In this document: positions 1 through 6,250 of the stretch, piece by piece | Numbering within the stretch: the stretch's first letter is position 1 | Layout of the letters: every line of letters begins with the position of its first letter | Source of the DNA: Reyranella sp. | GTDB lineage: Bacteria; Pseudomonadota; Alphaproteobacteria; Reyranellales; Reyranellaceae | DNA: 6,730 nt | NCBI GenBank assembly: GCA_021732965.1 | Contig: JAKFVZ010000109.1 | Span: 1-6,730 of the forward strand | Direction: 5' to 3' | Made by a program: the position numbers and the translations under genes | Notes under the pieces: model-generated | The model's database searches: none | What the model was told of the DNA's origin: nothing | The model's input: only the letters and a program-made list of their open reading frames with translations

Positions 1-183
1 CCCGACATAGCGGATGAGTTGGCTCGCGTAGGAGAGGACGATGTCTCCAGGATTTGCCGCACGCATGTTGTCGTAGAAGCGGTTGCGAACGCCGTTCTTC
101 GAGGTTTTCGGCGACCACAAGTACTGATGCTCAATCTCCTGATTGAACGTCTGCTTGTGATTGACCCACCAGAACCGGCGCAT
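1..183 (-). CDS. N-terminal part of an HNH/EVE-type restriction endonuclease-like protein (partial)
   Basis: The gene reads leftward from ATG at 183-181 and leaves the window after 61 codons without a stop. The product begins MRRFWWVNHKQTF, then has YLWSPKT (about residues 21-27), NGVRNRFYDNMR (30-41) and PGDIVLSYA (45-53). From memory, the pattern WWVN..QT, YLWSPK, N-G-x-x-N-x-FY-x-x-M and PGD-x-V-x-S opens a family of proteins annotated as HNH or modification-dependent restriction endonucleases. In them an EVE/PUA-like N-terminal domain precedes a nuclease domain. The nuclease part would lie outside the window, so its presence is inferred. An in-frame TAG at 198-196 bounds the start; I see no good Shine-Dalgarno. 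GC (about 56%) and third-position A/T use are unlike the neighbours, which suggests transfer. The ORF at 19-324 on the other strand is its shadow. Confidence 0.6.
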   Translation of the reverse strand, partial: MRRFWWVNHKQTFNQEIEHQYLWSPKTSKNGVRNRFYDNMRAANPGDIVLSYASQLIRYVG

Positions 184-268
184 GCTGGCGCCAATCTAGC
201 CGTAGTAAGGGGCGGCGACCAGGCAGGAGCCCCCCGCCGACCGCGTAGCACTACCTCGTGGCGCTCTC

Positions 269-289
269 GGACATTGTTTCACAATGTCC
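269..289. promoter_or_regulatory. Perfect 9-3-9 inverted repeat, operator-like
   Basis: GGACATTGT (269-277), TTC spacer, ACAATGTCC (281-289): both arms are exact reverse complements and symmetry stops at the flanking bases. It sits in the 230-bp gap between the divergent genes at 183 (minus) and 414 (plus), 85 bp upstream of the first and 124 bp upstream of the second. No T-run follows on either strand, so a terminator is unlikely. Size and symmetry fit a site for a dimeric repressor or controller protein, but I do not recognise the protein. Apart from this dyad I see nothing firm in 184-413. Confidence 0.5.
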
Positions 290-413
290 TGACGCTTCCA
301 GGGTCGCGCTTTGCGCTGCCCTAAATCCCCCTTTCGCTCGGGCGGCGTGGTCGGCATAAGCTGGTTGCAGGGGAGGGCCGGTCTGCGGTCTTCGCGCGGG
401 ATAGGGAACGGAA

Positions 414-1172
414 ATGACGGCGCTGTGGGGGGAACGCAGGACTCACGTCCTCAGGCTGGTCGCGACGGTCGCGACCGCAGCGCTGGCGACGGCCTGTGCG
501 AGCGGCGGCGAGTCCTACCAGGCGGAGGCCATGCAGGCCTCCGACAAGGGCGATCTGAAGACCGCCGCCAGCCTCGCCCAGAAGGAAGTCGACAAGTATT
601 CGGCGTCCGACCAGTGCTCCTCCTCCACCAACTACAATTGCGGCACGCTGGCGCTCGCCTATTCGAGCCTCGCCGAATACCAGATCCGCAGCGGCGACCG
701 GGCCGCTGGTGAGCGCAGCTTCGATCGCGCCAAGGGCGCGCTGCAGCTCGTGGCGAAGGACAATAAGCCCAGCGCCACCGGCATGGTCTATCGCGACGTG
801 TCCGAGGCCTACTGGAAGGCCGGCGACAAGTCGCGCGCGATTGCCGTCTTCCGCGAGGGCACGACCCGCGGCGCCGACGAGTGGCTCTACACGTCCTCCG
901 CCGCCAAGGCCGTCGCCCAGCAGGAAGGCCGGCCCGCGACGCCGCCGCCGGGCACTGCGCCGGCCGGCAACGCGCCCGCCTCGGCGGCTCCCGCCGGCCG
1001 GCCGGGCACGACGCCAGCCGTCGGCGGGGATGAGAAGGTCAAGCCGACGATGGTCAACGACCCGTCGGTGAACCCGAACCGGGTCAACGAACCGGCGGTC
1101 GGGCCCAACGTCGGGCCGTTAACCCCGTCTCCCCTGCCGCCGCTCGCGCCCAGCCCGCTCACGACCCGCTGA
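414..1172 (+). CDS. TPR-like lipoprotein with proline-rich C-terminal tail
   Basis: The product is 252 aa and not recognised as a named family. Residues 1-27 form a signal peptide ending in a lipobox (LATAC, Cys28), so it should be a membrane-anchored lipoprotein. Two helix-turn-helix stretches look like TPR units: about 78-107 (ALAYSSLAEYQIRSGD) and 123-152 (VYRDVSEAYWKAGDKSRAI). An earlier helix pair lies around 34-60. Two cysteines, Cys68 and Cys76, lie in the loop before the first unit and could form a disulfide. From about 172 the chain becomes Pro/Ala/Gly-rich and disordered, with a 10-residue tandem repeat at 214-233. The ATG at 414 has GGGA six bases upstream. TPR folds usually bind peptides or proteins, so a scaffold role in the envelope is plausible but inferred. 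It stands alone on its strand and converges with the dehydrogenase at 1198 across 25 bp. Confidence 0.8.
   Translation: MTALWGERRTHVLRLVATVATAALATACASGGESYQAEAMQASDKGDLKTAASLAQKEVDKYSASDQCSSSTNYNCGTLALAYSSLAEYQIRSGDRAAGERSFDRAKGALQLVAKDNKPSATGMVYRDVSEAYWKAGDKSRAIAVFREGTTRGADEWLYTSSAAKAVAQQEGRPATPPPGTAPAGNAPASAAPAGRPGTTPAVGGDEKVKPTMVNDPSVNPNRVNEPAVGPNVGPLTPSPLPPLAPSPLTTR
1053..1112 (+). repeat. Two tandem 30-bp coding repeats in the lipoprotein tail
   Basis: Residues 214-223 (VNDPSVNPNR) and 224-233 (VNEPAVGPNV) are two copies of a 10-residue unit: six positions are identical, two more are conservative (D/E, S/A). At DNA level both copies start GTCAACGA. Valine, proline and asparagine recur with regular spacing, giving an extended stalk-like segment at the end of the proline-rich tail. 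Confidence 0.6.
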
Positions 1173-1197
1173 CGGGGATGCGCTGGCAGGCCGCCCG

Positions 1198-1932
1198 CTA
1201 GACCTGCGCCAGTCCGCCGTCGACGAAGACTTCGCCGCCGGTCATGAAGCTCGAGTCGGAGGAGGCGAGGAACGCCGCCACCGCCCCGGTCTCCGACGGC
1301 TCGCCGATGCGTCCGAGCGGCGTCAGGGCGCCCAGCGCTTCGAACGCTTCCTTGCCGACGACCTCGAAGGCGAGGTCCGTCCGGGTCGGGCCTGGCGAGA
1401 GGACGTTGACCCGGATGCCGCTGCCCTTCAGATCGAGCGCCCAGCTGCGCGCCAGGTTACGCACGGCGGCCTTGGTGGCGCTGTAGATGCTGAACTGCGG
1501 CGTGCCCATTTCACCGGTGGTCGATCCGGTGAGGATGATCGAGCCGCCGGCCTTCATCAGGGGCAGGCCTTTCTGCACCGAGAAGATGAGACCCTTCACG
1601 TTGACGTCGAAGGTCTGGTCGTACTGTTCCGGCGTGATCGAGCCCAGCGGCGCGAACGAGCCGGTGCCGGCATTGGCGAACAGGATGTCGAGACCGCCGC
1701 GCTCTTTCTTCACGGCGGCGTAGAGCCGGTCGAGGTCGGCGGGATCGGTCACCGAGCCGCGAACGGCCCGCGCCGATTTGCCGAGCTGCGCCACGGCCGC
1801 GTCGAGCGGCGCCTGCCGCCGGCCGAAGAGATAGACGAAGGCGCCTTCGTCGACGAAGCGCTGCGCCGCGCCCAGGCCGATGCCGGTTCCGCCGCCGGTT
1901 ATCACGGCCGTCTTGCCTGAAAGTCTGCTCAT
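1198..1932 (-). CDS. Classical short-chain dehydrogenase/reductase (SDR), NADP-type
   Basis: A 244-aa Rossmann-fold oxidoreductase of the usual SDR length. Visible motifs in order: cofactor-binding TGGGTGIG (residues 12-19, G13/G17/G19), FGRR after strand beta-2 (36-39), NAG (87-89), catalytic Asn111 in NVKG, Ser137 in LTGS, Tyr150 and Lys154 (YxxxK), and the PGP turn at 180-182. The complete Asn-Ser-Tyr-Lys tetrad predicts an active enzyme. The arginines after beta-2 favour NADP(H) over NAD(H), by family knowledge. The substrate cannot be read from sequence; such proteins are often loosely called glucose 1-dehydrogenase. The start is ATG at 1932-1930, with AGGAG six bases upstream. A longer reading frame to 2016 has no such site and would cross the promoter region. 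It is divergent from the HxlR regulator at 2019, which probably controls it in response to a reactive carbonyl, quinone or other electrophile (inference). Confidence 0.95.
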   Translation of the reverse strand: MSRLSGKTAVITGGGTGIGLGAAQRFVDEGAFVYLFGRRQAPLDAAVAQLGKSARAVRGSVTDPADLDRLYAAVKKERGGLDILFANAGTGSFAPLGSITPEQYDQTFDVNVKGLIFSVQKGLPLMKAGGSIILTGSTTGEMGTPQFSIYSATKAAVRNLARSWALDLKGSGIRVNVLSPGPTRTDLAFEVVGKEAFEALGALTPLGRIGEPSETGAVAAFLASSDSSFMTGGEVFVDGGLAQV

Positions 1933-1940
1933 CACGTGCT

Positions 1941-1960
1941 CCTGCATTTGAGGTTGCAGG
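1941..1960 (-). promoter_or_regulatory. Leader hairpin overlapping the SDR ribosome-binding site
   Basis: On the minus-strand transcript CCTGCA (1960-1955) and TGCAGG (1946-1941) are perfect complements around an 8-base loop. The AGG of the second arm is part of the AGGAG Shine-Dalgarno (1943-1939) of the dehydrogenase. If the stem forms it would partly mask the ribosome-binding site. A six-pair stem can arise by chance in GC-rich DNA. Confidence 0.35.
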
Positions 1961-1969
1961 GAGGTGGAG

Positions 1970-2005
1970 GCATACCTACCTACGGACAAGTATGCACCTT
2001 TTGGT
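1970..2005. promoter_or_regulatory. Inverted repeats between SDR and HxlR genes, candidate HxlR operator
   Basis: The 86-bp gap between the divergent SDR and HxlR starts holds two dyads. GCATAC (1970-1975) pairs with GTATGC (1990-1995) across 14 bases. ACC-TTTT-GGT (1996-2005) lies directly beside it. HxlR-family dimers commonly bind such short dyads in the shared promoter of themselves and a divergent oxidoreductase, which is the arrangement here. The exact binding site is not determined by sequence alone. Confidence 0.45.
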
Positions 2006-2016
2006 AAGTGATCCAA
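1989..2016 (-). promoter_or_regulatory. Candidate promoter of the SDR gene
   Basis: On the minus strand TTGGAT (2016-2011) and CATACT (1994-1989) are separated by 16 bases. CATACT matches TATAAT at four of six positions, TTGGAT matches TTGACA at the three key positions TTG. Transcription would start near 1982, giving a leader of about 50 bases that includes the hairpin at 1960-1941. The ACC-TTTT-GGT dyad falls in the spacer, where a bound repressor would block polymerase. Alphaproteobacterial promoters often diverge from this consensus, so this is tentative. Confidence 0.35.
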
Positions 2017-2018
2017 AA

Positions 2019-2420
2019 ATGTCAGACGCCTGTACCCCGACCCTGCCGGGCTTCACCTGCGGCCTCGATGCGACGCTGCGAGTGATCGCGGGCAAGTGGA
2101 AGCCGTTGATCCTCTACTTCCTCGCGCAGGGAGGTCCGACCCGCTACGGCGATCTGCGCCGCGCCATCCGCGACGTCAGCGACAAGATGCTGATCCAGCA
2201 GCTGAAGGAGCTGACGGCCGACGGCCTCGTGCGCCGCACCGACTACAAGGAGGTGCCGCCGCGGGTCGACTACGCCCTCACGCCGCTGGGAGAGAGCCTT
2301 GCCCAGGCGCTGGTGCCGCTCTGCACCTGGGGCACCGAGAACCTGCAGGAGGTCACGCGCGTGTTCGAGCAGCGGGCGGCTGACCGGGCCGCTGGTCGAG
2401 CCGCCGGGCCGGCGGCTTGA
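2019..2420 (+). CDS. HxlR-family winged-helix transcriptional regulator
   Basis: The 133-aa product matches the HxlR (DUF24) family along its length. It has GLDATLRVIAGKWKPLIL (15-32), RYGDLRRAI (42-50), KMLIQQLKEL (56-65) as recognition-helix region, DGLVRRTDYKEVPPRVDY (68-85) as the wing, and LTPLGESL (87-94). Cysteines lie at 5, 14 and 102. Cys14, just before the first helix, corresponds to the cysteine used for thiol or electrophile sensing in some relatives (YodB/HypR type), so redox sensing is possible but inferred. The C-terminal end is an Ala/Arg/Gly tail. The start is uncertain: ATG 2019 gives normal family length, while an in-frame ATG at 1992 adds nine residues (MHLLVSDPK) and would overlap the candidate promoter. 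Neither has a strong Shine-Dalgarno. It is divergent from the SDR gene and most likely regulates it and itself. Confidence 0.92.
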   Translation: MSDACTPTLPGFTCGLDATLRVIAGKWKPLILYFLAQGGPTRYGDLRRAIRDVSDKMLIQQLKELTADGLVRRTDYKEVPPRVDYALTPLGESLAQALVPLCTWGTENLQEVTRVFEQRAADRAAGRAAGPAA

Positions 2421-2446
2421 GCGGGTCTCCTGGCCCTCTTGCGTGC

Positions 2447-2483
2447 GTCTGCCATTGATTGCCGCCGGCCGGCGCAGGCAGAC
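2447..2483. promoter_or_regulatory. Nested inverted repeats just before the patatin gene
   Basis: GTCTGCC (2447-2453) and GGCAGAC (2477-2483) are perfect complements. They enclose a 12-bp palindrome, CGCCGGCCGGCG (2463-2474). The structure ends nine bases before the ATG at 2493, where no Shine-Dalgarno is visible. No T-run follows, so it is not a standard terminator for the HxlR gene. It could be an operator or an RNA structure at the translation start. Confidence 0.4.
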
Positions 2484-2492
2484 TGTCGCGCA

Positions 2493-3779
2493 ATGAAGCG
2501 GAGGTCCTTCCTGGGGGCGCTGGGCGCCGGCATCGCGTCGGCGTCGGCTGGCGGCTGCAGTACGCCGGAAAGGCTCGCGGCCCTGCCCGGGACGCCCGGC
2601 AATCACGGACGCTTCGCCGGCATGCCGGAGGACTGCCGCATCGTGCTCGACGGCAGCAACGACCGGATGTTCGGCCGCATCGCCTTCGCCGCCCTGCGCC
2701 GCGAGATTGAATATGCGGAGCGCCGCGGCGTTCCGGTGGGACCGGCCAGCTATCTCGCGATCTCGGGCGGCGGCGAGAACGGGGCGTTCGGCGCCGGCCT
2801 GCTCACCGGCTGGACGCAGCTTGGCAACCGGCCCGAGTTCAAGGGCGTGACCGGCGTCAGTACCGGCGCGCTGAGCGCGCCCTTCGCCTTCCTCGGATCC
2901 GATTACGATCGCGACCTCGAGCGCGTCTATACGGACATCGGCCTGTCCGACGTCATGTCGAGCCGCGGGCTGCTGCGCGGGCTGCTGGGCGATTCGCTCT
3001 ACGATTCGGCGCCGCTGCGGGCGACCATCCGGCGCTTCGTCACTCCCGCGCTGCTCGCCGCCGTCGCGCGCGAATACATGGAGAAGGGCCGGCTGCTGTT
3101 CGTGGCGACGACCAATCTCGACGTGCCGGTGGGCGTGCTGTGGAACATGGGCTCGATCGCCGCCAGCGGACATGCGCGCGCGGTGGAGCTGTTCACCGAG
3201 ATCCTGCTCGCTTCGGCGTCGATCCCCGGCATCCTCCCGCCGGTGATGTTCGACATCGAGATGGGCGGCGCGCGCTACCAGGAAATGCATGTCGACGGCG
3301 GCACGGTGGCGCAGGTGGTCCTCTATCCGCCGTCGCTGGGCGGCGACAACATCCTGCACGATCGGATGGCTGCCGGTCCCGGGGTTGTCGAGGCGTTGAC
3401 CGGGCGGCCGCGGCGGCTGTTCGTCATCCGCAACGCGCGGCCGGGCGCGGACCCGGAGACCGTGCCGCGCAACACCATGAAGATCGCCGATCGCGCCATT
3501 GCCACGCTGATCCAGGCGCAGGGCTTGAGCGACCTCTACCAGCTCTACGTGATCGCCCAGCGCGACGGCATCGACTACAACGTGGCCTGCATTCCGCAGA
3601 GCTTCACCGAGCGGCTGAACGCGCCGTTCGACCAGACCTACATGCGCAGCCTTTATGCGGTGGGCCGCGACACGATGCTGAACGCCACCGCCTGGTCCAA
3701 CGTGCCGCCGGGCTTCAACGCGATACCCGTCCACAGCATCTCGCCGGCCGCCCGTCGGGGCCGCGCCGGCGCTTCGTAG
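2493..3779 (+). CDS. Patatin-like phospholipase, Tat-exported lipoprotein
   Basis: A 428-aa patatin-family acyl hydrolase. The three family motifs are intact: the oxyanion-hole loop SGGGENGAFG (91-100), the nucleophile elbow GVSTG (121-125, Ser123) and VDGG (267-270, Asp268). Ser123 and Asp268 would be the catalytic dyad that cleaves acyl esters of phospholipids or other lipids. The N-terminus MKRRSFLGAL is a twin-arginine (Tat) motif, and AGGC puts a lipobox cysteine at 22. The folded enzyme should therefore cross by Tat and be lipidated at the cell envelope. Residues about 300-410 form a C-terminal region seen in other secreted bacterial patatins; its role is unknown to me. ATG 2493 starts exactly at the Tat motif; an upstream TTG (2439) would bury it and is rejected. 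It lies 72 bp behind the HxlR gene on the same strand, so read-through is possible, and converges with the DUF1254 gene. Substrate is not deducible. Confidence 0.93.
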   Translation: MKRRSFLGALGAGIASASAGGCSTPERLAALPGTPGNHGRFAGMPEDCRIVLDGSNDRMFGRIAFAALRREIEYAERRGVPVGPASYLAISGGGENGAFGAGLLTGWTQLGNRPEFKGVTGVSTGALSAPFAFLGSDYDRDLERVYTDIGLSDVMSSRGLLRGLLGDSLYDSAPLRATIRRFVTPALLAAVAREYMEKGRLLFVATTNLDVPVGVLWNMGSIAASGHARAVELFTEILLASASIPGILPPVMFDIEMGGARYQEMHVDGGTVAQVVLYPPSLGGDNILHDRMAAGPGVVEALTGRPRRLFVIRNARPGADPETVPRNTMKIADRAIATLIQAQGLSDLYQLYVIAQRDGIDYNVACIPQSFTERLNAPFDQTYMRSLYAVGRDTMLNATAWSNVPPGFNAIPVHSISPAARRGRAGAS

Positions 3780-3792
3780 GAGCAGGCGCGGC

Positions 3793-3810
3793 GGGGGCCG
3801 CTACGCCCCC
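3793..3810. terminator. GC hairpin between convergent genes, possible bidirectional terminator
   Basis: GGGGGC (3793-3798) and GCCCCC (3805-3810) form a perfect six-pair stem with a 6-base loop. It sits in the 48-bp gap between the stops of the patatin gene (3779) and the DUF1254 gene (3828). Only TT follows on the plus strand and no T-run on the minus, so termination strength is doubtful; the position is the best argument. Confidence 0.4.
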
Positions 3811-3827
3811 TTGCTGCAGGCAGCGCC

Positions 3828-5261
3828 CTACCGGACCTTCACCACCGAGGGCGGCGTCCACGAACCGTCGAGGATCGATGGCGCCGACTGCCGCGGCCAG
3901 TACATCCGCAGCATCGGCAGGAACGCGCCCTTGGGCGCGGGCAGCCAGTTGGCCTCGCGGTCCTTGCCGGGCGATTCGTTTTGGAAATGGAAGGTCAGCG
4001 ATCCGTCGGCATTGAACGCGGGCTTGTCGCGCAGGCTCGACGTGAAGCGGTTGAGCGGGTTGGGCACGAACCACCAGCCGTCCTTGCCGATCTCGTACAT
4101 GGTGATCGACCAGAAGCCGTCGGCCGGGGGCAGCTGATCCTTGGCGAAGGTCAGCGTGTACTTGTTGGCGCCGGTGAGCGGCTGCCCGTCGACATCGACG
4201 GTGGTGTAGGGATAGACCGCATCTTCCTGGCGGTTGGCCGGCCAGCCGAATGCCGCGACGACGGCGCGCTTCAGGTAGTCGGTGCCATAGATGCCGAGGC
4301 CCTTCGTCACCACCCAGCGATTGGCGATGACACCGAGACTGGCCTTGTTGGCCTCGATCTTCTTCAGCGCGACCTGCGGCAGGTCCTTCAGTGCCGCCTG
4401 CACGGCCGGATCGAGCTTGCCCATGTCGAACGGCTGGCCCGGCACGATCCCGAGACGGGCCATGCTCGCCACCATGGGCGCATCTTCCGCCGCGGCCGGC
4501 GCGGCGCCGCCCATCAGCTTCGCCATGAGATCGAAGTAGCCGGCCGTGCCGAGGTCGAGGATCGCCTGCTGCGGGCTCGCGGTCATGCTGAAGCCCGGAT
4601 TGGGATTCACCGGCGGCGCCGCGTAGGTGAAAGGCTTGCCCCAGCTCGACAGCGGCGTGATCCTGTACTGCGCCTGCAGCGCGTTGACCGCCTTGTAGTC
4701 TTCCTCGGTCCCGTCGGCATAGGTGCGGCCGAGGATCACCATGTAGCGCGTCGCGATGGGGATATGCTTCATCCCGGCCGGCACGGTGCCCTTCCAGCCG
4801 GGGCCGGTGAACAGGTAGTCGGCCGCAGCACCGCCGGCGGTGCGGGTGCCCGGCGCGTTGCCGAAGTCGATCATCCAGAGGTCGGTGACCTCGAACAGGT
4901 AGAAGCGCTTGCCCATGTCGGGATGGCTGAACACCTGCGGCTCGGAAAGGTCGAGCCAGGCCAGCGAATAGAGCGTGTCGGCGTTGGGCGCCGACACGCC
5001 GCGATAGTCGGCGGGCGGGTAGCGCAGCACGTTGATGAAGGAGTTCATCGGCCCGCGCAGGGCTTCGGTCTTCGCCACGTTGCTCATCTGCACGCGCGTG
5101 ATCTCGGTCGTGACGAGCGAATAGCCGTAGATGTAGGCGTCGAGCGCGAGCGCCGCGGCTTCCGCCGGTCGGGTCTCCAGGCTCTGCGCCGAAGCGATGC
5201 GTGAACCGGCCAGGGCGAGGCCGAGTCCACCCAGGGTGGCGGTGCGACGGGTGATGGTCAT
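3828..5261 (-). CDS. Tat-exported DUF1254/DUF1214 domain protein
   Basis: A 477-aa protein with the paired DUF1254 and DUF1214 architecture. The N-terminus MTITRRTATLGGLGLALAG is a twin-arginine-type signal peptide, with likely cleavage after ASA at residue 25, so the mature protein is periplasmic or secreted. The DUF1254 domain covers about 75-205 (NVLRYPPADYRGVSAPNADT around 77-96, then LFEVTDLW). The DUF1214 domain covers about 355-460 (PPADGFWSITMYE 378-390, NPLNRF 401-406, EANWLPAP 436-443, MLRMYWP 450-456). The middle, about 250-345, is mostly helical. Members are common in soil and marine proteobacteria, but I know of no firmly assigned reaction, so none is given. It is the second gene of an operon: its ATG is 17 bases after the barrel gene stop, and its Shine-Dalgarno overlaps that stop. 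Frame extension upstream of 5261 runs antisense-free into the barrel gene and is not coding here. Confidence 0.92.
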   Translation of the reverse strand: MTITRRTATLGGLGLALAGSRIASAQSLETRPAEAAALALDAYIYGYSLVTTEITRVQMSNVAKTEALRGPMNSFINVLRYPPADYRGVSAPNADTLYSLAWLDLSEPQVFSHPDMGKRFYLFEVTDLWMIDFGNAPGTRTAGGAAADYLFTGPGWKGTVPAGMKHIPIATRYMVILGRTYADGTEEDYKAVNALQAQYRITPLSSWGKPFTYAAPPVNPNPGFSMTASPQQAILDLGTAGYFDLMAKLMGGAAPAAAEDAPMVASMARLGIVPGQPFDMGKLDPAVQAALKDLPQVALKKIEANKASLGVIANRWVVTKGLGIYGTDYLKRAVVAAFGWPANRQEDAVYPYTTVDVDGQPLTGANKYTLTFAKDQLPPADGFWSITMYEIGKDGWWFVPNPLNRFTSSLRDKPAFNADGSLTFHFQNESPGKDREANWLPAPKGAFLPMLRMYWPRQSAPSILDGSWTPPSVVKVR

Positions 5262-5268
5262 GGCTGAA

Positions 5269-5280
5269 CCTCTCTCCTTT
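5269..5280 (-). promoter_or_regulatory. Strong ribosome-binding site of the DUF1254 gene
   Basis: The minus strand reads AAAGGAGAGAGG immediately before TTCAGCC-ATG. Its first bases overlap the TAA stop (5281-5279) of the upstream barrel gene. This fixes the DUF1254 start at 5261 and argues for one transcript and coupled translation. Confidence 0.8.
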
Positions 5281-6172
5281 AGAAACGAACGCTCGCGCCC
5301 ACGACGGGGCCGTAGAAGACTTCGTTGAGGCCGAACGCGGTGGCGCCGCTGCCGGTGTTGTAGCTGACGCCGAGCGCGCGGAAGCCGAGCAGCGCGGCGA
5401 TCCGGTAGCCGGTGAACTGCCAGTCGTAGGAGTAGACGGCGATCGCCTGCCAGCTCAGCGAGTTGGCGAGGTTGAAGCCGCCGATGTCGCCGCGCACCGT
5501 GATCGTCTGGTTGGGCGCGAGCTGGTGGCGCAGCCGCAGGCCGACCAGCGGATCGACCCATTGCGTGGTGCCGCTGTCGGCCAGCGCAAAGCCGCCGCTG
5601 CGGGAGAGGTTGAAGCGCGTCGTGTCGGCGGTGATCAGCGCGTCGAAGGTGCCGACCAGGTTGACGTTCCAGTAGCGGAAGCCGCCCACCGCCTCGAGTG
5701 TGGTCGCGTTGCCCGAGCTGCCGTTCCAGCGCGCCAGCTCGTAGACGCCGCCCACCTCCATGATGAACATCTGCATCGTGAGCGCGGCGTTGGCCGTGGC
5801 GCTGAGCTTCAGGCCGGCGATCGGATTGCGATAGGCTGCCTGGCTGGTCGTGAAGCCCATCTTGGTGAAGACGAAATCGGCATAGACGCCGACCGGTCCC
5901 TTGTCGGCCTCGAGATAGGCCATGAAGCCGATCAGCGAATCGCTCTTCTGCATCAGATCGATGAAGCTGGCGTTGGTGTCGACCGTCTGCCCGTGCGAGG
6001 TGGTGCTGCCGCTCACGCTGATCAGCCAGCCATAGGTGGCGGCCTGGAAGCGCCAGGCTTCGGGATCGGAACCCGCGGTGTTGGCGGCCGCCATGCCGCT
6101 GGCCATCGCGGTGCCGGTGCAGGCGAGGCCTCCCCAGAAGGCAAACACGGCGGCCGCCAACGTCCGTTTCAC
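5279..6172 (-). CDS. Outer-membrane beta-barrel protein (putative)
   Basis: The product is 297 aa from a GTG start. A signal peptide (KRTLAAAVFAFWGGLA, cleavage probably after AMA at residue 24) is followed by alternating amphipathic strands typical of an outer-membrane barrel: WRFQAATYGWLISVSG (40-55), FMAYLEADKGPVGVYADFVF (83-102), TTLEAVGGFRYWNVNL (157-172), QWVDPLVGLRLRHQ (204-217) and TITVRGDIGGFN (223-234). It ends YGPVVGASVRF; a terminal Phe is the usual BAM-complex recognition residue. I do not recognise a named family with confidence. A small-molecule channel or receptor role is inference. The GTG at 6172-6170 has GGAG seven bases upstream. The longer frame starts at a TTG (6226) and would put 18 extra residues before the signal peptide, so I reject it. 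It is first in an operon with the DUF1254 gene and divergent from the AraC-type gene. Confidence 0.85.
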   Translation of the reverse strand: MKRTLAAAVFAFWGGLACTGTAMASGMAAANTAGSDPEAWRFQAATYGWLISVSGSTTSHGQTVDTNASFIDLMQKSDSLIGFMAYLEADKGPVGVYADFVFTKMGFTTSQAAYRNPIAGLKLSATANAALTMQMFIMEVGGVYELARWNGSSGNATTLEAVGGFRYWNVNLVGTFDALITADTTRFNLSRSGGFALADSGTTQWVDPLVGLRLRHQLAPNQTITVRGDIGGFNLANSLSWQAIAVYSYDWQFTGYRIAALLGFRALGVSYNTGSGATAFGLNEVFYGPVVGASVRF

Positions 6173-6250
6173 CAAGCGTCTCCGAGCCTTATCCAGTGGA
6201 CACGAGCCAAGGCCGCGATGTGCCAAACGGATGTGCAGGACGCCATGACA

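Noticed and set aside
301..321. GCGC-TTT-GCGC hairpin with GGG/CCC flanks
   Set aside because: The stem is interrupted, no T-run follows and no gene ends here, so a terminator cannot be supported.
19..324. 101-codon plus-strand frame at the left edge
   Set aside because: The opposite strand over 1-183 encodes a recognisable protein start (WWVN, YLWSP, PGD motifs); this frame has none.
1173..1197. Possible terminator between the convergent lipoprotein and dehydrogenase genes
   Set aside because: I found no stem longer than three or four pairs and no T-run in this 25-bp gap.
1933..2016. N-terminal extension of the dehydrogenase
   Set aside because: It would run through the promoter and dyads; AGGAG sits correctly before the ATG at 1932, where the SDR fold begins.
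2022..3734. 570-codon open frame on the minus strand
   Set aside because: It lies antisense to the HxlR and patatin genes, both of which have clear family motifs. Its translation is Arg/His/Ala-rich without motifs, as expected for a GC-rich shadow frame.
3981..5204. 407-codon open frame on the plus strand
   Set aside because: It is antisense to the DUF1254 gene, low-complexity in Arg/Gly/His/Val, and has no recognisable domain.
5262..5561. N-terminal extension of the DUF1254 frame
   Set aside because: It overlaps the conserved end of the barrel gene in another frame, and a strong ribosome-binding site plus Tat signal define the start at 5261.
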